DNA of 64,000 bases from Tepidicaulis sp002389665 (GTDB lineage: Bacteria; Pseudomonadota; Alphaproteobacteria; Parvibaculales; Parvibaculaceae): assembly GCF_965222285.1 (NCBI RefSeq), contig NZ_OZ244942.1, positions 1,426,001-1,490,000 on the forward strand, read 5' to 3'. The translations under genes were made by a program, and so were the position numbers. The notes beneath the pieces are model-generated. The model was not told the DNA's origin and did not search any database. It saw only the letters and a list, made by a program, of their open reading frames with translations. Numbering within the stretch: position 1 is the first letter of the stretch; every line of letters begins with the position of its first letter. Of the stretch, positions 8,766 through 18,000 are shown piece by piece.

Positions 8766-9383
8766 ATGATCGTGGCGACCATCGCGTTTTACCTGTTTGC
8801 GGCGGTGACCATTGCGGCGGCCTTTATGGTGATTTCCGCCCGCAATCCCGTGCATTCGGTGCTCTTCCTGATCCTGGCGTTTTTCAGCTCGGCCGGTCTG
8901 TTCATTCTGATGGGCGCCGAGTTCGTGGCGATGATCCTGGTCATCGTTTATGTGGGCGCCGTGGCCGTGCTCTTCCTGTTCGTGGTCATGATGCTCGATA
9001 TCGACTTCAAGAACCTGCGCTCGGAGATGCTGAACTATCTACCGCTCGGCGGGATGATCGGCATCATTCTGTTGCTGGAACTTGGGCTCGTGGCGAGTAC
9101 CTGGGTTTTCGCGCCGGATGCCGCAAGCCTGGCGGCTGCGCCGGCTCCTGCCGCCGACAGCGGCGTGACCAATGCTGAGGCGCTGGGGCGCGTCATTTAC
9201 ACCCAGTATGTCTATTACTTCCAGGCGGCCGGCATGATCCTGCTGATCGCCATGGTAGGCGCCATCGTGCTGACCCTGCGCAAGCGGGAAGGCGTGAAGC
9301 GCCAGATCATTGCCGACCAGGTGGCCCGGACACCGCAGACGGGCGTCGAAGTGAAGAAAGTTGAACCGGGCCAGGGCATTTAA
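8766..9383 (+). CDS. nuoJ: NADH-quinone oxidoreductase subunit J
   Basis: Membrane subunit (ND6 homologue) between NuoK and NuoA/NuoH; its third helix takes part in the conformational coupling of complex I. 205 residues, five hydrophobic segments, with the family pattern NPVHSVLFLIL and GAEFVAMILVIVYVGAVAVLFLFVVMML. A variable Ala/Pro-rich periplasmic loop (about residues 118-135) and a charged C-terminal tail follow. Spacing to nuoK is 32 bases. Confidence 0.95.
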   Translation: MIVATIAFYLFAAVTIAAAFMVISARNPVHSVLFLILAFFSSAGLFILMGAEFVAMILVIVYVGAVAVLFLFVVMMLDIDFKNLRSEMLNYLPLGGMIGIILLLELGLVASTWVFAPDAASLAAAPAPAADSGVTNAEALGRVIYTQYVYYFQAAGMILLIAMVGAIVLTLRKREGVKRQIIADQVARTPQTGVEVKKVEPGQGI

Positions 9384-9415
9384 GTCCGTCCGGGAACGTT
9401 TGAGGGGAAGCGCTG

Positions 9416-9724
9416 ATGGAAATCGGCCTCGCACATTATCTGATCGTGGCAGCCATTCTGTTCACGCTCGGCATTTTCGGGATCTTCCTGAACAGGAAGA
9501 ACGTCATCATCATTCTGATGTCGATCGAGCTGATGCTGCTGGCGGTGAACATCAACCTGGTCTCGTTCTCCACCCATCTGGGCGATCTGGTGGGACAGGT
9601 TTTCGCGCTTCTGGTGCTGACCGTCGCGGCGGGCGAGGCGGCGATCGGTCTGGCGATCCTCGTTATTTACTTCCGCAATCGCGGCTCCATTGCCGTTGAA
9701 GACATCAACGTTCTGAAAGGCTGA
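9416..9724 (+). CDS. nuoK: NADH-quinone oxidoreductase subunit K
   Basis: Small antiporter-related membrane subunit (ND4L), 102 residues, three membrane helices. The two buried glutamates important for proton translocation are present, in MSIELMLLAVNINLV (Glu at about residue 37) and LTVAAGEAAIGLAIL (Glu at about residue 73). The ribosome binding site GAGGGGAAG precedes the ATG. Four bases separate its stop from nuoL. Confidence 0.97.
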   Translation: MEIGLAHYLIVAAILFTLGIFGIFLNRKNVIIILMSIELMLLAVNINLVSFSTHLGDLVGQVFALLVLTVAAGEAAIGLAILVIYFRNRGSIAVEDINVLKG

Positions 9725-9728
9725 CCCG

Positions 9729-11660
9729 ATGTATTCCGCGATTGTGTTTCTGCCTCTTATCGGGTGTCTCATTGCCGGCCTTTTCGGCCGCCAGATCGGT
9801 GTCAAAGCCTCACAGGTGATCACCTCGGGCCTGCTCGTCATCTCCGCGATCCTCTCCTGGGTGGCCTTCGTCTCCGTCGCGCTGCAGGGCAATGCCGAAA
9901 CGGTACAGGTGCTCAGCTGGATCGATAGCGGCGCGCTGGAGGCCGATTGGCGCCTGCGCATCGACACGCTGACCGCCGTGATGCTGGTCGTCGTGACGTC
10001 CGTTTCCTCGCTCGTGCACATTTATTCCGTCGGCTATATGAGCCACGACCCGCACCAGCCGCGCTTCTTCGCTTACTTGTCACTCTTCACCTTTGCCATG
10101 CTGATGCTGGTGACGGCGGACAACCTCATCCAGCTCTTCTTCGGCTGGGAAGGGGTGGGCCTTGCCTCCTATCTTCTCATCGGTTTCTGGTACAAGCGCC
10201 CGAGCGCCAATGCGGCCGCGATCAAGGCCTTCGTGGTCAACCGCGTGGGTGATTTCGGCCTGCTGCTCGGCATTTCCACCGTCTTCCTGATGGTGGGCTC
10301 GGTGGAGTTCGACGCGATCTTCGCTGCGATCCCGGATATGGCGGGCGATACGTTCCGCTTCTTCGGCTATGACGTGCCGGTCGTGACCACCATCGCGCTG
10401 CTGCTCTTCATGGGCGCTATGGGCAAGTCGGCGCAGTTCCTGCTCCATACCTGGCTGCCGGATGCGATGGAAGGCCCGACGCCGGTTTCCGCGCTCATTC
10501 ACGCGGCGACCATGGTGACGGCGGGCGTCTTCCTCGTTTGCCGCATGTCGCCGATTTTCGAATATTCACCGGACGCCCTGACCTTCGTGACCGTGGTGGG
10601 CGCGACGACAGCCTTCTTCGCGGCGACGGTCGGCCTCGTGCAGAACGACATCAAACGCGTCATCGCCTATTCGACCTGTTCGCAGCTCGGCTACATGTTC
10701 GCCGCTGCCGGGATCGGCGCTTATGAAGCGGCCATGTTCCACCTCTTCACGCACGCCTTCTTCAAGGCGCTGCTGTTCCTTGGCTCGGGCTCGGTTATCC
10801 ACGCCATGTCGGACGAGCAGGACATGCGCAAGATGGGCGGTCTTTATAAGCTCATCCCGCTCACCTATTTCATGATGATCATCGGCACCCTGGCGCTGAC
10901 CGGTTTCCCGTTCACCGCCGGCTATTTCTCCAAGGATGCGATCATCGAGGCGGCTTACGCGTCCCACTCCAGCGCGCATATGTATGCCTTCACGCTGCTG
11001 GTGGTCGCCGCGCTCTTCACCTCCTTCTATTCCTGGCGTCTGATCTTCATGACGTTCCACGGCAAGAGCCGGGCGTCGAATGAAGTGCTCTCGCATGTGC
11101 ATGAATCGCCGGCGGTCATGTGGGTGCCGCTCGCCATTCTGGCGGCAGGCGCGATTTTCGCCGGGATGATGTTCTCGAACTTCTTCGTGGGTGAGGCCTA
11201 TACGAATTTCTGGGCCGGCACGATCAGCCATGCCAGCGGCAACGAGGTGATGGAACATTTCCACCACGTGCCGGGTTGGGTCGTCTGGTCGCCTTTCGCG
11301 GCGATGGTGCTCGGCTTTGCCGTCTCCTGGTACTTCTATATCCGCCGCCCGGACCTGCCGAAGGAACTCGCGCAGACGCACGAGCCGCTCTACAAGTTCC
11401 TGCTCAACAAGTGGTATTTCGACGAGCTTTACGATTTCATCTTCGTGCGTCCCGCCTTCTTCCTCGGCCGCACGCTCTGGAAACAGGGCGACGGGCGGAT
11501 CATCGACGGGATGGGGCCTGACGGGATTGCCGCGCGCGTCTCCGACATCACACGCGGGGTCGTGCGGGTGCAGTCCGGCTATCTCTATCATTATGCATTT
11601 GCGATGCTGCTCGGTGTTGCCGCGCTCATCACCTACTTCATGTTCGGAGGGGCGCTTTGA
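9729..11660 (+). CDS. nuoL: NADH-quinone oxidoreductase subunit L
   Basis: Distal proton-pumping subunit (ND5), related to Mrp antiporters. 643 residues with many membrane spans. The conserved antiporter core is visible: LFFGWEGVGLASYLLIGFW with its glutamate, the lysine-bearing segment GAMGKSAQFLLHTWLPDAMEGP, and HAATMVTAGVFL. The C-terminus contains the long amphipathic transverse helix that clamps the membrane arm, followed by the final span. The stop codon shares one base with the nuoM start. Confidence 0.97.
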   Translation: MYSAIVFLPLIGCLIAGLFGRQIGVKASQVITSGLLVISAILSWVAFVSVALQGNAETVQVLSWIDSGALEADWRLRIDTLTAVMLVVVTSVSSLVHIYSVGYMSHDPHQPRFFAYLSLFTFAMLMLVTADNLIQLFFGWEGVGLASYLLIGFWYKRPSANAAAIKAFVVNRVGDFGLLLGISTVFLMVGSVEFDAIFAAIPDMAGDTFRFFGYDVPVVTTIALLLFMGAMGKSAQFLLHTWLPDAMEGPTPVSALIHAATMVTAGVFLVCRMSPIFEYSPDALTFVTVVGATTAFFAATVGLVQNDIKRVIAYSTCSQLGYMFAAAGIGAYEAAMFHLFTHAFFKALLFLGSGSVIHAMSDEQDMRKMGGLYKLIPLTYFMMIIGTLALTGFPFTAGYFSKDAIIEAAYASHSSAHMYAFTLLVVAALFTSFYSWRLIFMTFHGKSRASNEVLSHVHESPAVMWVPLAILAAGAIFAGMMFSNFFVGEAYTNFWAGTISHASGNEVMEHFHHVPGWVVWSPFAAMVLGFAVSWYFYIRRPDLPKELAQTHEPLYKFLLNKWYFDELYDFIFVRPAFFLGRTLWKQGDGRIIDGMGPDGIAARVSDITRGVVRVQSGYLYHYAFAMLLGVAALITYFMFGGAL

Positions 11661-13210
11661 TGTTGGACGGGCAGTTTCCGATCCTTTCGCTCGTAACGTT
11701 TCTGCCGCTGCTGGGCGCGCTCTTGATCCTGCTCGTCCCGAGCCGGGCGGAAGTGTCCGACCAGAACGTGCGCTGGGCCGCGCTCTGGGTAACGTGCGGA
11801 ACGTTCCTTGTCTCCCTGATCATCTGGGTGCGCTTCGATCCCAGCACCGCCGACTTCCAGATGGTGGAACAGGCCGAATGGCTGGGCGGCGCGGTCACTT
11901 ATCATATGGGTGTCGACGGCATCTCCATGCTCTTCGTCATTCTGACGACGTTCCTGATGCCGCTCTGCATCCTCGCCAGCTGGGAATCCATCCAGCACCG
12001 GGTGAAGGAATATATGATCGCCTTCCTGGTGCTCGAAACGCTGATGATCGGCGTCTTCTGCGCGTTGGATCTGGTGCTCTTTTATCTCTTCTTCGAAGCC
12101 GGTCTCATCCCGATGTTCCTGATCATCGGTGTCTGGGGCGGGGCGCGCCGCGTCTATGCGAGCTTCAAGTTCTTCCTTTATACGTTTGCCGGCTCCGTGC
12201 TGATGCTGCTCGCCATCATGGCGATGTATTGGCAGGCGGGCACGACGGATATTCCGACGCTGCTGGCTTATGACTTCCCTTACGGGATGCAATATTGGCT
12301 CTGGCTTGCCTTCTTTGCCTCCTTCGCGGTGAAGATGCCGATGTGGCCGGTCCATACCTGGCTGCCCGACGCGCACGTGGAAGCGCCGACCGCAGGCTCG
12401 GTCATTCTGGCGGGCATCCTTTTGAAGATGGGCGGCTACGGCTTTCTGCGTTTCTCGCTGCCGATGTTCCCCATCGCCTCGGACCTCTTTGCGCCGCTGG
12501 TTTTCACGCTTTCGATCATTGCCATCGTCTACACCTCGCTCGTCGCGCTGGTGCAGGAGGATATCAAAAAACTCATCGCTTATTCCTCCGTCGCCCATAT
12601 GGGCTTCGTGACGATGGGCATTTTCGCAATGAACGAACAGGGCGTGCAGGGCGGTATCTTCCAGATGCTGAGCCATGGCTGGGTGTCGGGCGCGCTCTTC
12701 CTTTGCGTCGGCGTGATTTACGACCGGATGCATACCCGTGAGATCGCCGCTTATGGGGGGCTCGTGCAGCGCATGCCGCTCTATGCCTTTGCCTTCATGC
12801 TCTTCACCATGGCGAATGTGGGCCTGCCGGGCACCAGCGGTTTCGTTGGTGAATTCTTGACCATCGTCGGCACCTTCCAGGTGGATACGCGCGTTGCCTC
12901 CGTCGCCGCGCTCGGCGTCATTCTGGCGGCCTGCTATGCGCTCTTCCTTTACCGCCGGGTGATCTTCGGCGAGCTGGAAAAAGAGACGCTGAAAAACATT
13001 ATGGATCTGAACCGCAGGGAAATTCTGACCCTCGCGCCGCTTGTCGCCACGACCATCTTCTTCGGCGTCTACCCGGCCCCGATCATGGACGTCACCGCCG
13101 TGTCGGTGGAGAACCTGATCGCCGGTTACGAAGAAGCGCTCGAAACCTACACGGCCGCGGGCGGCAGTACCGGGTTCATCAACCTTGCCGGCCTGCTGGG
13201 CGGTCAATAG
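11660..13210 (+). CDS. nuoM: NADH-quinone oxidoreductase subunit M
   Basis: Central antiporter-like proton pump (ND4) of the membrane arm. 516 residues. Key motifs are present: FYLFFEAGLIPMFLIIGVWGG, FAVKMPMWPVHTWLPDAHVEAP and SGALFLCVGVIYDRMHTREI. The ATG at 11660 overlaps the nuoL stop by one base (TGATG) and has GGAGGGG upstream. A TTG one codon earlier is less likely. Its neighbours nuoL and nuoN are in the usual order. Confidence 0.97.
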   Translation: MLDGQFPILSLVTFLPLLGALLILLVPSRAEVSDQNVRWAALWVTCGTFLVSLIIWVRFDPSTADFQMVEQAEWLGGAVTYHMGVDGISMLFVILTTFLMPLCILASWESIQHRVKEYMIAFLVLETLMIGVFCALDLVLFYLFFEAGLIPMFLIIGVWGGARRVYASFKFFLYTFAGSVLMLLAIMAMYWQAGTTDIPTLLAYDFPYGMQYWLWLAFFASFAVKMPMWPVHTWLPDAHVEAPTAGSVILAGILLKMGGYGFLRFSLPMFPIASDLFAPLVFTLSIIAIVYTSLVALVQEDIKKLIAYSSVAHMGFVTMGIFAMNEQGVQGGIFQMLSHGWVSGALFLCVGVIYDRMHTREIAAYGGLVQRMPLYAFAFMLFTMANVGLPGTSGFVGEFLTIVGTFQVDTRVASVAALGVILAACYALFLYRRVIFGELEKETLKNIMDLNRREILTLAPLVATTIFFGVYPAPIMDVTAVSVENLIAGYEEALETYTAAGGSTGFINLAGLLGGQ

Positions 13211-13230
13211 CCCGAGTTTGAGAGAGAAAT

Positions 13231-14685
13231 ATGGAAACCGCACTCGTGCCCGTTCCCGATCTGAACCCCGCGCTGGCTGAAATCATTCTGGCAGTCGGCG
13301 CTTTGGGCCTGCTCATGCTTGGCGCTTACACCAAGGCCAGCACCACGCGCCTTGCCAGTATCGGCGCGGTGCTGCTTTTCGCCGTCGCCGCCATCGTGGT
13401 GATCGGCCAGCCCGACAGCCGTGTCCTGACTTTCGGCGGCAGCTTCGTGACGGACGGCTTCGGCAAGTTCATGAAAGTGCTGGTGCTTATCGGCTCGGCG
13501 GGCGCGATCGTCATGTCCTATAATTTCATCCGCCGGGAAAATATGGATCGGTTTGAGTTTCCGGTGCTGATCGTACTGGCGACGCTCGGCATGTTGATGA
13601 TGGTGTCGGCGAACGATCTCATCTCGCTCTATGTCGGCCTCGAGCTGCAGTCGCTCTCGCTTTACATCATTGCCGCCTTCAACCGCGATTCCGCCCGCTC
13701 GACGGAAGCGGGCCTGAAATATTTCGTTCTCGGCGCGCTCGCCTCCGGCATGATGCTTTATGGCGCCTCGCTCGTTTACGGCTTCACGGGCACGACGAAT
13801 TTCGACCTCATTGCAGGCATCATCCGCACGGAAGGCATGTCGCTCGGCCTCGTTTTCGGCCTCGTCTTCATCCTCGCCGCGCTTGCCTTCAAGGTTTCCG
13901 CCGTGCCGTTCCACATGTGGACGCCCGACGTTTATGAAGGCGCGCCGACCCCGGTTACGGCTTTCTTTGCCTCCGCGCCCAAGATCGCGGCCATGGCGCT
14001 TTTCATCCGTGTAATGATGGGCGCTTTCCCCGATGCGAGCGCTGAGTGGCGCCAGATCGTGGTCTTCATTTCCATCGCTTCCATGCTGCTCGGCGCTTTC
14101 GCTGCCATCGGTCAGACCAATATCAAGCGGCTTATGGCCTATTCCTCCATCGGCCATATGGGCTACGCGCTGGTGGGGCTCGCCGCGGGCACGGAAGAGG
14201 GCGTGCGCGGGATCATCATTTATCTGACGATCTATCTCGTCATGAATCTCGGCGTCTTCTGCTGCATCCTGGCGATGCGCCGCAAGGAAGAAGGCATGGT
14301 CGAGGATATCGCGGATCTCGCAGGCCTCTCGCGCCATCAGCCGGTGCTGGCCTTCCTTTTTTCCATGTTGATGTTCTCGCTCGCCGGCGTGCCGCCGCTG
14401 GCCGGGTTCTTTGCGAAATATTTCGTCTTCCTCTCCGCTATCGAAGCCGGGCTTTATACGCTGGCGGTGATCGGCGTGCTCTCCAGTGTCGTCGGCGCCT
14501 TCTATTACCTGCGTGTGGTGAAGGTGATCTATTTCGACGAACCGGCGCAGCCCTTCGAAGCGCCGCTTGCAAGCGAGCTGCGCGTGCTGCTCGGAGCGTC
14601 CAGCATCGTCACGCTCTTCTTCTTCGTTTACCCGGCGCCGCTCATCGCGCTTGCGCAGGCCGCGGCCGGGGCGCTGCTGCCATAG
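13231..14685 (+). CDS. nuoN: NADH-quinone oxidoreductase subunit N
   Basis: Third antiporter-like pump (ND2) of complex I and the last nuo gene. 484 residues, about 14 membrane spans. Diagnostic segments are LYVGLELQSLSLYIIAAF, AFKVSAVPFHMWTPDVYEGAP and KRLMAYSSIGHMGYALVG. The proton-path glutamate (in VGLELQ) and lysines are kept. The ribosome binding site GAGAGAAAT precedes the ATG. The stop codon is followed immediately by the birA start. Confidence 0.97.
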   Translation: METALVPVPDLNPALAEIILAVGALGLLMLGAYTKASTTRLASIGAVLLFAVAAIVVIGQPDSRVLTFGGSFVTDGFGKFMKVLVLIGSAGAIVMSYNFIRRENMDRFEFPVLIVLATLGMLMMVSANDLISLYVGLELQSLSLYIIAAFNRDSARSTEAGLKYFVLGALASGMMLYGASLVYGFTGTTNFDLIAGIIRTEGMSLGLVFGLVFILAALAFKVSAVPFHMWTPDVYEGAPTPVTAFFASAPKIAAMALFIRVMMGAFPDASAEWRQIVVFISIASMLLGAFAAIGQTNIKRLMAYSSIGHMGYALVGLAAGTEEGVRGIIIYLTIYLVMNLGVFCCILAMRRKEEGMVEDIADLAGLSRHQPVLAFLFSMLMFSLAGVPPLAGFFAKYFVFLSAIEAGLYTLAVIGVLSSVVGAFYYLRVVKVIYFDEPAQPFEAPLASELRVLLGASSIVTLFFFVYPAPLIALAQAAAGALLP

Positions 14686-15453
14686 ATGGACGGCCCCGCT
14701 CTGCCGCAAGGATATAAGCTGGCCTGGTTCGAAGAACTGGACAGCACGAATTCGCAGGCGCGGCGGATGGGAGAGCAGGGCGAGGAAGCACCCGTCTGGA
14801 TCGCCGCTGAACGGCAGACCGCCGGGCGCGGGCGGCGCGGGCGGGCCTGGGCATCGCCCTCCGGCAATCTCATGTGCACGCTTTATCTGCGCCCGCGCTG
14901 CAGCCCGGCTAAGGCAGGCGAACTGTCTTTCGTGGCGGGACTGGCGCTCCATGATGCAGCCTCCGCCATGGCCGGGCCCGCCTTCAGCGACATTATCCGC
15001 CTCAAATGGCCGAACGACCTTTTGCTGGGCGGCAAGAAAGCAAGCGGCATTCTTCTGGAAAGCGCAACGCAGGGAAGCGGCGAGGTAAGCTGGCTCGCCG
15101 TGGGTATCGGCCTCAACCTTGCCGAGTTTCCGAAAGATACTGAATTTCCGGCCACTTCGCTTGCGGCGGAAACGGGGCAACAGGTCAGCCCGCGCGAGGC
15201 GATTGCGGTGCTTGCCCACGCCTTCGATAAATGGCTGAAAATCTGGCAGGGTCCGGAAGGGTTCAGGCCGCTGCGCGACGCCTGGGCGGCGCGGGCCGCA
15301 GGGCTTGGCGGCACGATCACCGCGCGCCTGCCGGAGGAAACGGTGACAGGCACGTTCGTGGGCCTCGATGAGGACGGCGCGCTCCGCCTCAGGCTCGACA
15401 CGGGCGCTGAAAGGGCTATTTCTGCGGGCGACGTCTTTTTCGGGACAGGGTAA
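14686..15453 (+). CDS. birA: Biotin--[acetyl-CoA-carboxylase] ligase
   Basis: Attaches biotin to the biotin carboxyl carrier protein of acetyl-CoA carboxylase through biotinyl-AMP. 255 residues. The biotinyl-AMP loop GRGRRGR lies at 47-53 and the catalytic KWPNDLLL begins at 107; a short C-terminal SH3-like domain follows. There is no N-terminal helix-turn-helix, so this is the monofunctional form without the repressor role of E. coli BirA. It starts on the base after the nuoN stop and so is co-transcribed with the nuo operon. Confidence 0.94.
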   Translation: MDGPALPQGYKLAWFEELDSTNSQARRMGEQGEEAPVWIAAERQTAGRGRRGRAWASPSGNLMCTLYLRPRCSPAKAGELSFVAGLALHDAASAMAGPAFSDIIRLKWPNDLLLGGKKASGILLESATQGSGEVSWLAVGIGLNLAEFPKDTEFPATSLAAETGQQVSPREAIAVLAHAFDKWLKIWQGPEGFRPLRDAWAARAAGLGGTITARLPEETVTGTFVGLDEDGALRLRLDTGAERAISAGDVFFGTG

Positions 15454-15462
15454 GATCGGTTC

Positions 15463-17148
15463 ATGGCAGATGGTACGGGTATGAGTGAGGCGAACGAACT
15501 GGTCTTCCTGCCGCTGGGCGGCACCGGCGAGATCGGCATGAACCTCAATCTTTATGGGTTCGGCCCGCCGGACGCGCGCAAATGGATGATGGTCGATCTC
15601 GGCGTCACCTTCTCGGATCTGCGCACGCCGGGTATCGACGTGATCATGGCGGACCCGTCTTTCATTGAGGAGCGCCGGGAGGACCTGCTTGGCATCGTCC
15701 TTACCCATGGCCATGAAGACCATATCGGCGCGGTCGCGCATCTCTGGCCGTCTTTGCGCTGCGATGTCTATGCGACGCCTTTTACCGCCGAACTCGTCAA
15801 AGCCAAGCTCATCGAGGCGGGCATCGAGCAGGAAGTGCCGCTCAAGATCGTGGAGCTCGGCAGCCGCTTCACGCTGGGTCCTTTCGACATCGAACTGGTG
15901 ACGCTCACCCATTCGATCCCCGAGCCCAATGCGCTCGCCATCCGCACGCCGCTCGGCCTTGTCATGCATACGGGCGACTGGAAGATCGATCCCGATCCCG
16001 TGGTTGGTGATGACATCGATATCGAGCGGCTGACGCAGCTTGGGCAGGAAGGCGTGCGGGCGCTCGTCTGCGATTCCACCAATGTGTTCTCGCCTGGCGA
16101 ATCCGGCTCGGAGGCCGATGTCGCCAAGGGGTTGACGGAACTCATCAAGGATATGAAGGGCCGTGTGGCGGTGACGACCTTCGCCTCGAATGTTGCCCGC
16201 CTTGAAAGCGTCATCCGCGCGGCGGAAGCCTGCGGGCGCCATGTGGTGCTGGCCGGACGCGCCATGCACCGCGTCACGACGGCGGCGCGCAAGACGGGGT
16301 ATCTGCAAAACCTGCCGCCCATCGTACCGGAAGATGAGGCAGGTTATCTGCCCCCTGAAAACGTGCTTTATCTTTGCACCGGCAGCCAGGGTGAGCCGCG
16401 CGCCGCCCTTGCGCGCATTGCGACGGACAACCACCCCCATGTCACCTTGTCGGAAGGCGACACGGTGATCTTTTCCTCGCGGATGATCCCCGGCAATGAC
16501 GTGGAAATTTATGAGCTTCAAAACCTGCTGGCCGAACGCGGCATCCGCGTGATCACGGAGAAGGATCATTTTGTCCACGTCTCCGGTCATCCGTGCCGGG
16601 ATGAACTGGCGCGCATGTATCAATGGATCAAGCCGGAGGTCGCCGTGCCGGTGCATGGCGAGGCGCGGCATCTGCTTGAACATGCCGAGCTTGCCCGCGA
16701 GCTGCAGGTGCCGCAGGCCATGGTTTTGAAAAACGGGCTCATGCTGCGCCTTGCGCCCGGCCCGGCGGAGATCATCGATGAAGCGCCGAACGGGCGGCTT
16801 TATCTTGATGGCGACATTCTGATGCCGTCCTGGGACCCGGCGGTGCAGGAGCGCCGGAAGCTTGCCTTTGCTGGTTCCGTCTTCGTCACGCTGGTCCTTG
16901 ACGGGCAGGGCAAGGTGCTGGGCGAACCGCAGGTGCGTCTTCTCGGTCTGCCGGAGGAAGATGGCAGCGGCATTTCCTTCGAAGAACGCGCGCTCGACGC
17001 CATCGACGATGTGCTGGACAGGCTTCCCTTGCGCAAACGCAAGGATGACGCAGCGGTCGCCGAGCTTTTGCGCCGGGCGGTGCGTGGGGCGATCCGCCGG
17101 GAGTGGGGAAAGAAGGCCGCCGTGGAAGTGATCGTGACGCGGGTCTGA
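15463..17148 (+). CDS. rnj: Ribonuclease J
   Basis: Metallo-beta-lactamase/beta-CASP nuclease with 5'-3' exonuclease and endonuclease activity on RNA. 561 residues. The zinc-binding motif THGHEDHIGA (His82, His84, Asp86, His87) is intact, the N-terminus carries GGTGEIGMN, and the beta-CASP segment TGSQGEPRAAL is present. The C-terminal domain ends in a basic stretch. An in-frame ATG at 15481 (MSEANEL) has a comparable ribosome binding site and may be the true start. It lies nine bases after birA. Alphaproteobacteria commonly have RNase J alongside RNase E. Confidence 0.93.
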   Translation: MADGTGMSEANELVFLPLGGTGEIGMNLNLYGFGPPDARKWMMVDLGVTFSDLRTPGIDVIMADPSFIEERREDLLGIVLTHGHEDHIGAVAHLWPSLRCDVYATPFTAELVKAKLIEAGIEQEVPLKIVELGSRFTLGPFDIELVTLTHSIPEPNALAIRTPLGLVMHTGDWKIDPDPVVGDDIDIERLTQLGQEGVRALVCDSTNVFSPGESGSEADVAKGLTELIKDMKGRVAVTTFASNVARLESVIRAAEACGRHVVLAGRAMHRVTTAARKTGYLQNLPPIVPEDEAGYLPPENVLYLCTGSQGEPRAALARIATDNHPHVTLSEGDTVIFSSRMIPGNDVEIYELQNLLAERGIRVITEKDHFVHVSGHPCRDELARMYQWIKPEVAVPVHGEARHLLEHAELARELQVPQAMVLKNGLMLRLAPGPAEIIDEAPNGRLYLDGDILMPSWDPAVQERRKLAFAGSVFVTLVLDGQGKVLGEPQVRLLGLPEEDGSGISFEERALDAIDDVLDRLPLRKRKDDAAVAELLRRAVRGAIRREWGKKAAVEVIVTRV

Positions 17149-17158
17149 GAGCCTGTGC

Positions 17159-17187
17159 TTGCCCCCTCAGGCCAAGCGCTCTAGTTT
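17159..17187 (+). promoter_or_regulatory. Weak promoter candidate before the epimerase gene
   Basis: TTGCCC (17159-17164), a 17-base spacer and TAGTTT (17182-17187) lie in the 78-base gap after rnj. The -10 box is poor. It could give the epimerase and DUF1467 genes a start independent of the nuo operon. Confidence 0.25.
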
Positions 17188-17226
17188 TGCGCCAACACAT
17201 ATTTGCTGTTCTGAAGGAGAGTTTCG

Positions 17227-17631
17227 ATGCTGGGCCGTTTGAACCACGTAGCGATTGCCGTTCCCAATATGGAAGAAGCCGCCGCCGTTTACCGCGACAC
17301 GCTGGGCGCGAAAGTGTCCGAGGCGGTGCCGCAGCCGGACCACGGGGTGACGACCGTTTTCGTCGAACTGGAAAACACCAAGATCGAATTGCTCGAGCCG
17401 CTGGGCGAGGATTCCCCGATCCTCAGCTATCTGAAGAAAAACCCGAAAGGCGGCATCCACCACGTCTGCTACGAAGTGGAAGACATCATGGCCGCCCGCG
17501 ATCAGATGCGCGAAAAAGGCGCGACCATCACCGGCACGGGCGAGCCGAAAATCGGCGCCCATGGCAAGCCCGTGATCTTCCTTCACCCGAAGGATTTCAA
17601 CGGCACCTTGATCGAGCTGGAAGAGGTTTGA
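17227..17631 (+). CDS. mce: Methylmalonyl-CoA epimerase
   Basis: Interconverts (2R)- and (2S)-methylmalonyl-CoA in propionyl-CoA breakdown. 134 residues, the standard size, with two vicinal-oxygen-chelate modules. Likely metal ligands can be read as His7 (LNHVAIAV), His79 (GGIHHVCYEV) and Glu130 (GTLIELEEV). A strong ribosome binding site AAGGAGAG lies at 17212-17219. The mutase partners are not in this window. The neighbourhood rnj-mce-DUF1467 recurs in alphaproteobacteria. Confidence 0.94.
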   Translation: MLGRLNHVAIAVPNMEEAAAVYRDTLGAKVSEAVPQPDHGVTTVFVELENTKIELLEPLGEDSPILSYLKKNPKGGIHHVCYEVEDIMAARDQMREKGATITGTGEPKIGAHGKPVIFLHPKDFNGTLIELEEV

Positions 17632-17641
17632 GGACGAGGGC

Positions 17642-17926
17642 ATGAGCCTGACCGATTTCATTCAAGCCGCCGCCATTTATGCGGTGATCTGGTGGCTGGT
17701 GCTGTTTGCCGTGCTTCCCTGGGGCGTGCGCTCGCAAGGGGAGATGGGGCAGACCGTACCCGGCACCGAAGACGGCGCACCGGTCAGGCCGCTTTTGCTG
17801 CGCAAGGTGATCGCCACGACGATCACCGCTGCCGTGATCTATGCCGGCGTTCACTGGCTGCTGAATTATTCCGGCGTGACGCTGAACGACATTCCCTTCT
17901 TCCCGAAATTCGAGCCGGTGCGCTGA
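17642..17926 (+). CDS. DUF1467 family small membrane protein
   Basis: 94-residue inner-membrane protein of unknown function. Two hydrophobic segments (about residues 10-27 and 57-75) flank a conserved polar loop with WGVRSQGE and PGTEDGAPV, the family signature. It is usually encoded beside mce and proS in alphaproteobacteria. Here it is ten bases after mce but is separated from proS by a 5.4-kb block. The family assignment is by recognition; no biochemical role is known to me. Confidence 0.85.
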   Translation: MSLTDFIQAAAIYAVIWWLVLFAVLPWGVRSQGEMGQTVPGTEDGAPVRPLLLRKVIATTITAAVIYAGVHWLLNYSGVTLNDIPFFPKFEPVR

Positions 17927-18000
17927 AGACTTATCCCCGCTTTGTGATGTGCCTGTCATACTTGGGGCCTTATCAAGAGGGATAAAAGCGGCGAGGGAAG

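Noticed and set aside
11633..13243. 536-codon open frame on the minus strand opposite nuoM
   Set aside because: Same reason: antisense to a certain complex I gene, with a composition unlike a real protein.
13204..16683. 1159-codon open frame on the minus strand opposite nuoN, birA and rnj
   Set aside because: It lies antisense to three confidently identified genes and crosses their boundaries. Its residues (rich in His, Arg, Gln and Glu) are those expected from reading GC-rich genes backwards.
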